Shown here piece after piece: positions 57,804 through 64,000 of a DNA stretch of 64,000 bases. The DNA comes from Actinospineispora spinosispora DSM 44797. GTDB lineage: Bacteria > Actinomycetota > Actinomycetes > Mycobacteriales > Pseudonocardiaceae. The stretch covers positions 1 through 64,000 of the forward strand of contig NZ_KE386835.1 of assembly GCF_000429025.1 (NCBI RefSeq). Reading direction: 5' to 3'. The notes beneath the pieces were generated by a model. The model was not told the origin of the DNA. It saw nothing but the letters and a program-made list of their open reading frames with translations, and ran no database searches. The translations under genes were made by a program, and so were the position numbers. The first letter of the stretch is position 1. Each line of letters opens with the position of its first letter.

Positions 57804-58561
57804 CGCCCGTGGTCCGCACCGAGGCCGACGTCCAGGCCAGGCGTGTGGACGGTGACTCGGTCACCGAGTTCGAGCTGTTCGGACCGGGACCGTTCGCGGA
57901 GGCCATGACGCAGCGGGTGCTGCGGTGCCGGCCCGGCCGCTCGCTCCCCCGCCGCGACGACCGGTGCGACCAGCTGCTGTACGTCCTGTCCGGTAGTGGC
58001 CGGATCGAGGTGGAGGACCGTTCCGAGGCGCTCGCCCCGGGGACCGCGGCGCTCGTACCCGCCGGCAAGTCCTGGACCATCACCGCTGACCGCGAGCTGT
58101 CGCTCGCGAACACCAGCGTTCCGGCACCGCCCGGTCCTCGTGCGACCGCGCTGCACCGCGCTCCGGGGCCGTGGTCACTCACCCGGCACCTCGGCGCGCA
58201 GGAGAAGGAACGGGCGACGTCGGACCGCGAGTTCGAGGTCCTGTTCAGCGCGTCGACGGGCAGCGCGGGAGCGACCCAGTTCGTCGGCTACATCCCGCCC
58301 TCCGGCGCGCCGGAGCACTACCACCTGTACGAGGAGTTCTGCGTCATCCTCCGCGGCGCCGGTGCCGTGAACCTGGACGGCGGTCGGCACGAGCTGACCG
58401 TCGGATCGACCTTCCACATCCTGCCGGGGCTGCTGCACAGCGTGGAGAACACCGGGACCGACGACCTGTGGCTGCTCGGCGTGTTCCGGCCGGCGGGCTC
58501 GGCGGCCGCCGCGTACTACCCCGACGGCCGACCAGCACCGAACAACAGGGACGAGGAGTAA
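57800..58561 (+). CDS. bicupin protein, possible dioxygenase or isomerase
   Basis: The protein has 253 residues with two cupin units. The first contains CDQLLYVLSGSGRIEVEDRSEALAPGTAALVPAGKSW. The second has PPSGAPEHYHLYEEFCVILRGAGAVNLDGGRHELTVGSTFHILPGLLHSVENTG, where the HxH-x-E and later His form a full metal site. The first unit lacks several ligands. Function is uncertain: cupins of this shape include dioxygenases, ureidoglycine aminohydrolases and sugar isomerases. GTG 57800 overlaps the OsmC stop. Confidence 0.8.
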   Translation: MTPVVRTEADVQARRVDGDSVTEFELFGPGPFAEAMTQRVLRCRPGRSLPRRDDRCDQLLYVLSGSGRIEVEDRSEALAPGTAALVPAGKSWTITADRELSLANTSVPAPPGPRATALHRAPGPWSLTRHLGAQEKERATSDREFEVLFSASTGSAGATQFVGYIPPSGAPEHYHLYEEFCVILRGAGAVNLDGGRHELTVGSTFHILPGLLHSVENTGTDDLWLLGVFRPAGSAAAAYYPDGRPAPNNRDEE

Positions 58562-59710
58562 GTGACGAGCATGCTGGCAGACGCCATCCGGTCGCGGTTT
58601 CCGGTGTTCGACAACATCGTGTACCTCAACTCCTGCTCACAGGGCGCGTTGTCCGACTCCGTGCGCGCCGCCTACCTGGACTACCTCGAAGGGCTGGAGC
58701 GCGAAGGGTCGCTGTGGGGGCACTGGGTGGAGCGCCTGGACCAGGTCCGGGGCGCGCTGGCCCGGCTGTTCGGCGTGACACCCGGCGAGGTCGCGGTCAC
58801 GACTTCGGAGTCCGCCGGGGTCGCGGCGCTGGCCAGCGCTCTCGACTTCGACGGCACCCGCAACACCGTGGTGACCACGAGCCTGGAGTTCCCGACGATC
58901 GGCCAGATCTGGCACGCGCAGGAGCGGCGTGGGGCTCGGGTCGTGCACGTCGAGGCGGACCCGGACAGCACGATCCCGCTGGACCGGTTCGCCGACGCGA
59001 TCGACGACACGACCTTGATCGTGTCGATCACGCAGGTCTGCTACCGCAACGGTTCGGTGCTGGACCTCGCCCCGATCATCGAGCTCGCCCACTCCCGGGG
59101 CGCGTTGGTGCTGGTCGACGCCTATCAGGGAGCCGGGGCGATCCCGCTGGACGTCGCCGCGCTCGGCGCCGACTTCGTGGGCGGCGGCTGCCTCAAGTAT
59201 CTGCTCGGCTCCCCCGGGGTCGGCTACCTCGTCGCCAGAGCCGACACGACAGCCGGACTGGTCCCGACCACGACCGGCTGGTTCGGCGCCCGGGACATCT
59301 TCGCCATGGACATCCGTTCCTACGACCCGGCCGCCGACGCCCGACGGTTCGAGTCGGGCACACCTTCGGTGCCGAGCCTGTACGCGGCCGCGGCGGGGGT
59401 CGAGCTGATGCTGGAGATCGGCGTCGCCGAGACACACGCCCACGTCCAAGGGCTCATCGGCCAGCTGCGCGGCGGGATCGCCGAGCTCGGCGGCACCGTC
59501 GTGACCCCGGAGAGCTCCCGGGGTCCGCTGCTCGCGGTCGCCAGCGTGGACGAACACGAACACGTGGCGGCGCTGGAACGCGACGGCGTCGTCGTCAGCT
59601 CCCGCGACGGCAACGTCCGCATCTCGCCGCACTGCTACAACGACGACACCGACGTCGAGGCATTACTGAAGGCGCTGCACACGCACCGCCACCTCCTCCG
59701 CCGACCTTGA
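58562..59710 (+). CDS. class V aminotransferase-like PLP enzyme
   Basis: The protein has 382 residues of fold-type I, class V (cysteine desulfurase/kynureninase-like). VYLNSCSQGALSDSVRAAYLDYL and LFGVTPGEVAVTTSESAGVAALASAL are followed by RGALVLVDAYQGAGAIPLDVAALGADFVGGGCLKYLLGSPGVGYL, with the PLP lysine in CLKYLLG. ESGTPSVPSLYAAAAGV is the conserved loop. The GTG start at 58562 directly follows the bicupin stop. It may be a lyase or kynureninase acting on the transported amino acid. The substrate is not known. Confidence 0.85.
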   Translation: MTSMLADAIRSRFPVFDNIVYLNSCSQGALSDSVRAAYLDYLEGLEREGSLWGHWVERLDQVRGALARLFGVTPGEVAVTTSESAGVAALASALDFDGTRNTVVTTSLEFPTIGQIWHAQERRGARVVHVEADPDSTIPLDRFADAIDDTTLIVSITQVCYRNGSVLDLAPIIELAHSRGALVLVDAYQGAGAIPLDVAALGADFVGGGCLKYLLGSPGVGYLVARADTTAGLVPTTTGWFGARDIFAMDIRSYDPAADARRFESGTPSVPSLYAAAAGVELMLEIGVAETHAHVQGLIGQLRGGIAELGGTVVTPESSRGPLLAVASVDEHEHVAALERDGVVVSSRDGNVRISPHCYNDDTDVEALLKALHTHRHLLRRP

Positions 59711-59737
59711 GTTCGACACGTTTCCCTGGAGTCCCGA

Positions 59738-60514
59738 ATGCCTCTGCTCGCCGATCTCCACGCCGCACTGAACCAGGGCGCGATCGAGATCATCGACCTC
59801 ACCGCGCCACTCGTGGCGACCACACCGATCCTGCAGCTGCCGGAGCCGTTCGCCAACACGATCGGCTTCCAGCTCGAAGAGATCAGCCGCTACGACGACC
59901 GAGGACCCAACTGGTACTGGAACAACATCCACACCGGCGAGCACACCGGCACACACCTGGACGCTCCCGTGCACTGGATCACAGGGCGCGACGGCAGGGA
60001 CGTGTCCCAGGTGCCGCTCACCCAGCTCATCGCGCCGGCCGCGGTCCTCGACTTCTCCACTGAGGCGGCGGCCGACCCGGACTTCCTGGTCGAGGTCGAC
60101 CACATCAAGGCCTGGGAGGCCGAGCACGGCCCGCTGCCCGAGGGCGGCTGGCTGCTCTGCCGAACCGGGTGGGACGCACGTTCGAGCGACCAGGACACGT
60201 TCCTCAACGCCGACGAGAACGGCCCGCACACCCCCGGCTTCTCGGTCGACTGCGCCCGCTGGCTCGCCACCGAAGCGCCGATCATCGGCCTCGGCGTGGA
60301 GACCGTCGGGACCGACGCGGGCGCGGCGCACACCTTCGACCCGGCGTTTCCCTGCCACCAGCTGTTGCTCGGGGCGAACAAGTACGGCCTGACCCAGCTG
60401 CAGAACCTGGCGCAGCTGCCGCCGACCGGCGCGCTGGTCATCACGACCCCGCTGCCGATCGTCGGCGGCTCCGGCAGCCCGGCCCGTGCGCTGGCCCTGG
60501 TCGAACGGTCCTAG
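59738..60514 (+). CDS. cyclase / kynurenine formamidase-like hydrolase
   Basis: The protein has 258 residues of the cyclase (KynB-like) family. The metal-binding HTGEHTGTHLDAPVHW matches the HxGTHxDxPxH motif. LLCRTGWDARSSDQDTFLN and the later PIIGLGVETVGTDAG are also family segments. These Mn/Zn enzymes hydrolyse amides such as N-formylkynurenine or isatin. With a class V PLP enzyme next to it, the pair recalls the KynB-KynU step of tryptophan breakdown, but the rest of the pathway is absent. Its TAG overlaps the convergent DUF222 stop. Confidence 0.85.
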   Translation: MPLLADLHAALNQGAIEIIDLTAPLVATTPILQLPEPFANTIGFQLEEISRYDDRGPNWYWNNIHTGEHTGTHLDAPVHWITGRDGRDVSQVPLTQLIAPAAVLDFSTEAAADPDFLVEVDHIKAWEAEHGPLPEGGWLLCRTGWDARSSDQDTFLNADENGPHTPGFSVDCARWLATEAPIIGLGVETVGTDAGAAHTFDPAFPCHQLLLGANKYGLTQLQNLAQLPPTGALVITTPLPIVGGSGSPARALALVERS

Positions 60515-62091
60515 AACGGGGGCGGATCAGGGTCGGTGATGGGATCGCCCCTGGTCGGATAGACGCGGCCGAGTGGGCTTTTCCAGCGGAAGTGGCCCGC
60601 TTTGGGCTGGGTGACCTTCCAGCCTCCTCGGTGTTTGAGCCCGTGGTCGTGTGCGCAGGCGGGTGCCAGGTTGGTTGTGGTGGTGGGTCCGCCGTGTTGG
60701 ACGTCGTAGGTGTGGTCGAGTTCGGACTGCACCGCTGATCGTCGGCAGCCTGGTGCTGTGCAGGTGCGGTCCCGGATTTGGGTGTATCGCCGTAGTGCGC
60801 TGGTCGGATGTCGCCGCCCCGGCTGAGAGTCGAGTTTCCCGGCGGGATTCCGCTCGCGGGCCCGCTGGTATTGGGTGGCGATGTCGGTGATCACCGTGGC
60901 CCAGGCTCGGGGCGGGTCTTTGGTCAGCCGGGCGAGCGCGGTAGCGGGGATCGCCAACTCGACGATCCCGCCCTCGGCGCGGTAGCCGGGTGGGCTGGTG
61001 GTGGGTCGGCGCCGGGTGATGCCCTCGGCCATGAGGTAGCCATCGGTGTCGGTGACCACCCACCGCCACTGACCGCTGTGCTGGCGCCCAGCAGCGCGTC
61101 GAGCGACCGACCCGAGAATCGAGCCCCAGCCCGGGAGTTCACCGGGGAGGTTGTTGAGTCCGGCGAGGGTGTCGAGCCGGGCCCGCACCTCGATCCCCGA
61201 CACACGCCCCACCACCTCAGCAACAGCCTCTGCCGGCTCCTCAACGCCGGGTTCTGTGTCGACCGGATTCGGCGGCGAGGTTTCGGCCAGCAGCGCGGCG
61301 ATCATCTGAGCTCGCGTCAGGTGATGGAATCGCCCGTCCAGCAGGCGTAGGAAGATGTCGGCGCGTAGCTGGTCGATCCGCCCGCGATGGCCCGCGCGTT
61401 TCGCGGCCAGCGCCAGTTTCGCGATCCGCTCGGTCGCCGCCGCCGCTTCATCCGGTGGCAGGCCGGTGGCGGTGATGGTCGCGGTGCCCGCCGAGTCGAG
61501 GTAGCCGACCACCATCCGATCAGCCAGGGCTTGCTCGTACTGGTCTTCGGCCCGGTCCGGCTCCACCGTGATAATCAGCTTCAGGATTCGGGCCCGCAAC
61601 TGCCCCGTGGTCAACCCCGGCGCGATCGGCAACACCCGCGCGATCACGGCGGCAACAAGCTCTTCGGGCAGACCCGCGAGATAGTGGGTGAACACCATCG
61701 CCCGATCCCGGTCGATCAGCCCCGCCACCATCGCCGCATGCACCGCCGGCAACTCCAGGCACAGGATCTGGGCGAAGTCGCATTCGGTTCGCGCCCGGTT
61801 CCGCGACAACGTCAACGCGGCCCGCACTTCATCTGGCGCGTACTGCTCCGACCCCACAGCAGCGGCGCGTTGCACCACCGTGGCGACCGCCGCGGTGTAC
61901 AGCCCTTCGACATGCGCACGCTGACGCGCACACGCCTGCAACACATCGACCACGAAGTCATCCGACACGGCGTTCATGTCCAGGGCGGACAGGACAGCAC
62001 CAAGGACTGGCCCAGCGGGCATACCCGCGAGCCAGGAACCGACCGACACCGCACCCTGCATGCCATCGATCATACGTTCGAACACCGACAA
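60511..62091 (-). CDS. DUF222 and HNH endonuclease protein (13E12-type)
   Basis: The protein has 526 residues. A helical DUF222 domain (residues about 40-330) is followed by an HNH nuclease domain: RDRTCTAPGCRRSAVQSELDHTYDVQHGGPTTTTNLAPACAHDHGLKHRGGWKV, with the CxxPGC, DH and H-x3-H elements complete. The family is greatly expanded in actinobacteria and related to mycobacterial 13E12 repeats; its function is not established. Possible roles include mobile-element-like spread or DNA repair. Four bases of the end overlap the cyclase gene (CTAG). Confidence 0.9.
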   Translation of the reverse strand: MSVFERMIDGMQGAVSVGSWLAGMPAGPVLGAVLSALDMNAVSDDFVVDVLQACARQRAHVEGLYTAAVATVVQRAAAVGSEQYAPDEVRAALTLSRNRARTECDFAQILCLELPAVHAAMVAGLIDRDRAMVFTHYLAGLPEELVAAVIARVLPIAPGLTTGQLRARILKLIITVEPDRAEDQYEQALADRMVVGYLDSAGTATITATGLPPDEAAAATERIAKLALAAKRAGHRGRIDQLRADIFLRLLDGRFHHLTRAQMIAALLAETSPPNPVDTEPGVEEPAEAVAEVVGRVSGIEVRARLDTLAGLNNLPGELPGWGSILGSVARRAAGRQHSGQWRWVVTDTDGYLMAEGITRRRPTTSPPGYRAEGGIVELAIPATALARLTKDPPRAWATVITDIATQYQRARERNPAGKLDSQPGRRHPTSALRRYTQIRDRTCTAPGCRRSAVQSELDHTYDVQHGGPTTTTNLAPACAHDHGLKHRGGWKVTQPKAGHFRWKSPLGRVYPTRGDPITDPDPPPF

Positions 62092-62221
62092 AACAGGAAA
62101 TCAGCAGGTCAACCAGCCAGCAAACCCCCACCAGCGGCAAACGGTCACAGCCAGAACACTGCGATCAGACCCACCCCGACCACCCACACAACGCGGCCGG
62201 AAGGGACTTCATTGGCAACCC

Positions 62222-62262
62222 GAGCCGCACCACAGGGCCCCCAGGGCCCTGCGGTGCGGCTC
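62222..62262. repeat. GC-rich hairpin
   Basis: GAGCCGCACCACAGGGCC pairs with GGCCCTGCGGTGCGGCTC with one mismatch, leaving a loop of about five bases. It may be a second terminator behind the dynamin-like gene or a structure in the DUF222 leader. Confidence 0.7.
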
Positions 62263-62360
62263 GGGGCGGCAGCCCCCTCAGTAAAAGCCCCCGGGCGCAG
62301 CCCGCAGACCAAACCGCCGCAGCCAGCAGCCCGAAGACCAAAGCCGCGGCCCCCGAAGGC

Positions 62361-62417
62361 CTTGTGAGTGCTGAGGCCGTCTACCCCGAAGGGGCAGACG
62401 GCCTCATCACTCACAAG
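62361..62417. terminator. terminator, GTGAGTG palindrome family
   Basis: CTTGTGAGTGCTGAGGCCGTCT pairs with its complement (one mismatch, C against A in the variable part) around CCCCTTCGGGG-like CCCCGAAGGGG-type loop bases. It begins one base after the stop of the dynamin-like gene on the minus strand. Its inner stem TGAGGCCG is shared with element B at 37831. Confidence 0.8.
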
Positions 62418-62418
62418 G

Positions 62419-63996
62419 TCAGGGGCGTTGCGCTGTTGCCTGTGAGCGGAGCTGGCGCAGCTCCACCAGGTAGTTCTGCAGTTCGGACAGTCGCGCGGTG
62501 ATCTGGCCGTTGTCCATCTGGGAGGTGTCCATGGCGGCCCGCACGGCGTCGGATGCGGCGCGCAGCCGCTGGTCGTTGATCTCGGTGAAGTGGTCGCGCA
62601 GCGTCCGGTGCACAGCGCGCATCCCGGCCCGCAGCTCGTCGCCGACGCGGAAGTTGACGCTGTCCATCAGCTTGGCGACGGCCATCTTCGCCTCCGCCTT
62701 GCTGCGTTCCTTGCCGTTCTTGTGGTCCTCCCAGAAGGTGAACAACCCCAGCAGCACACCCGCCGTGACCGACCAGATGCTGATCAGCTGCTGTCCGGCG
62801 AGGCTGGTCAGCACACCGACCATCAGGATGCCGCCGTACGAGCCCCGCACGCTGTTGATCACCCTGGCGAACATGCCCGCGTTGTCCGGCTTCTCCATCG
62901 GCTTGACCCGCCGCAGCGCGTCGTCGGGGTAGGCCACCCACACCTCGGGCAACGCCACGCCGGCGCCGTCGTCGTTCCCGGCGAGCCTCGCGGCCACCTG
63001 CCCGGCGAGCCATCGGGACCGGTCGGTGGCCCAGTCGACGTTGCCGCGCACGTTCTCCGCGACCTTGCGGCGCACGGCAGCGTCGAACCGCTGCCAGTCG
63101 CCGATCGGGTTCGCCTTGGTGATCTCCGTTTCGGCTTCCTCCATCACGTCACGGAGGCGGTCCCGGAGGTCGAAGTCGACCTGCGCCATGTACTCGGTGG
63201 CACCGTCACCGAGCGCGAGCTGCCAGCTCGCGGACAGCTGCTGGCACCGTTCGAGCGCGGCGATCGCCCGCTGCTGACGTTCCTGCGCCGACCCGCCGCT
63301 CGACCGGAGCGACTCGAGCTCGCCGTTCCAGACCGAGCTGAGCTGATCGGCAACGGCGCGGACCTCGCCGAGCACGGACTCCCGTAGCCCCGGCTCCACC
63401 CGGGTCCCGACCCGGTCTGCCAGGAACTCCAGCAGCTGGGGCACACCGGAGGCGACCGTGAGCTGCTCGTCGTGCCGCTGCCGGCCGCCGTCGGCGAGCG
63501 CCGAGGACACCGGCAGCAACGGGATGCTCGGAGAGTCGAGGTTGGCGGCCTGCAGACGCTGCCGGTTCGCCCGTTGGACCTCGCTCCACCGAGGGTGGAG
63601 ATCGATCTTGGTGAGCACGCCCACCACCGCGCTGCCCTGCGAACGGAGCCAGGCCAGCGCGTCCAGCTCCGCCGGGCCGTACTCGTGGTCGGCGTCGGAG
63701 ACGAACAGGACGACGTCGGCCGCGGCCGGGTCCGGCAGCCGGACCTGGTTGCGTCCCGCGCCACCGGGGGCGTCCGTGAAACTCGCCCCCGGCAGCTGGT
63801 CGGCCGGTGTTTGTTCGAGGACGTGAACGAGTGCACTGGCGCCCTGACCGGGTAACCCGGCCAGTGCCACACCCATCGGTCGGCGACCGACCCGAGCCCG
63901 TGCCTTGGTCAACCGCTCGACCAGGTCGGAACGGCCCGCCGAGGTGGCCAGCCGCCGCACCTGGTCGAGCAGGCCGACCAGCTCGGCGCTGGTCAT
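62419..63996 (-). CDS. dynamin-like GTPase-fold protein with degenerate P-loop
   Basis: The protein has 525 residues. An N-terminal GTPase-like domain contains VALAGLPGQGASALV at about 43-57; the P-loop is GLPGQGAS, where Ala replaces the catalytic Lys of GKS/T. The Asp of the G3 region is in DVVLFVSDADHEYG, and G4 is TKID. A long coiled region follows with EMEEAETE-like helices, and two hydrophobic segments (GGILMVGVLTSLAG and WSVTAGVLLGLFTF) that can form a membrane hairpin. This resembles actinobacterial dynamin pairs such as IniA/IniC and DynA/B, where one partner is degenerate. The gene is complete and its expected partner would lie beyond the window. Confidence 0.8.
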   Translation of the reverse strand: MTSAELVGLLDQVRRLATSAGRSDLVERLTKARARVGRRPMGVALAGLPGQGASALVHVLEQTPADQLPGASFTDAPGGAGRNQVRLPDPAAADVVLFVSDADHEYGPAELDALAWLRSQGSAVVGVLTKIDLHPRWSEVQRANRQRLQAANLDSPSIPLLPVSSALADGGRQRHDEQLTVASGVPQLLEFLADRVGTRVEPGLRESVLGEVRAVADQLSSVWNGELESLRSSGGSAQERQQRAIAALERCQQLSASWQLALGDGATEYMAQVDFDLRDRLRDVMEEAETEITKANPIGDWQRFDAAVRRKVAENVRGNVDWATDRSRWLAGQVAARLAGNDDGAGVALPEVWVAYPDDALRRVKPMEKPDNAGMFARVINSVRGSYGGILMVGVLTSLAGQQLISIWSVTAGVLLGLFTFWEDHKNGKERSKAEAKMAVAKLMDSVNFRVGDELRAGMRAVHRTLRDHFTEINDQRLRAASDAVRAAMDTSQMDNGQITARLSELQNYLVELRQLRSQATAQRP

Positions 63997-64000
63997 CAGC

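Larger units (their letters stand above)
62092..62418. other. intergenic region with two hairpins and no gene
   Basis: About 330 bases separate the DUF222 and dynamin-like genes. The stretch is GC-rich and proline-coding-like on some frames, but no frame has a start, ribosome site and codon bias together. It holds a 41-base hairpin (62222-62262) and a GTGAGTG-family palindrome (62361-62417). The DUF222 promoter must lie near 62092-62200. Confidence 0.7.

Overview
The window is very GC-rich DNA with dense, often 4-base-overlapping genes, GTG starts, DUF222/HNH and dynamin-like GTPase genes, several F420-type luciferase-like oxidoreductases and an Otr(A)-type ribosomal protection gene. Together these point to a filamentous actinobacterium, most likely in the Pseudonocardiaceae (Amycolatopsis or Pseudonocardia-like). 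That placement is inferred from gene content, not from a marker gene. I see no integrase, transposase, prophage or CRISPR array, and the region reads as a chromosomal arm rich in catabolic operons.

Layout. 0.1-3 kb: a CopD/CtaG copper-cytochrome oxidase protein divergent from a methyltransferase-like gene, then tRNA-Arg(TCT). 3.2-6.3 kb: a tightly coupled operon of DUF3311, sodium:solute symporter, TIGR04076 and F420-type oxidoreductase. 6.4-11.6 kb: a lipoprotein, an Lrp regulator divergent from a branched-chain 2-oxoacid dehydrogenase E1a-E1b-E2 operon, and a decayed HisC/aromatic aminotransferase pseudogene. 11.6-17 kb: MscS channel, F420-type oxidoreductase, DHA2 exporter and a GT-C-like membrane protein. 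17-20.5 kb: homogentisate pathway (hmgA, fahA) with a MarR regulator and shared operator sequences. 20.5-28.2 kb: reductive pyrimidine catabolism (NCS1 permease, luciferase-like oxidoreductase, dihydropyrimidinase, class III aminotransferase, beta-ureidopropionase) with a divergent MocR regulator. 28.4-32 kb: GMC oxidoreductase with a small partner, VOC protein, acyltransferase. 32.3-36.1 kb: sulfonate/taurine ABC uptake plus TauD dioxygenase, preceded by a 36-residue cysteine-type leader peptide. 36.2-41.1 kb: acyl-CoA ligase, UbiD-type hydroxyarylate decarboxylase subunits C and D, MarR, epoxide hydrolase. 41.1-45.9 kb: tetracycline ribosomal protection protein with an overlapping leader ORF, and two MacB-like permeases behind an IdeR/DtxR-like iron box. 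46-53.7 kb: GAF and XRE-cupin regulators, GlcG/HbpS protein and a B12-dependent diol dehydratase operon with its reactivase. 53.7-60.5 kb: PhyH dioxygenase/TetR pair and an uncharacterised operon (XRE-cupin, permease, OsmC, bicupin, class V aminotransferase-like, cyclase). 60.5-64 kb: DUF222/HNH protein and a dynamin-like protein with a broken P-loop.

The most striking non-coding signal is a family of at least seven palindromes whose outer ends are CGTGAGTG and CACTCACG. They sit at gene ends and several of them supply the TGA stop codon of the neighbouring gene. Their inner stems differ between copies but change on both arms together. The best candidate for a new pathway idea is the pyrimidine cluster, where a luciferase-like oxidoreductase occupies the place normally held by dihydropyrimidine dehydrogenase. 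The 55-60 kb operon is the least explained enzyme set.
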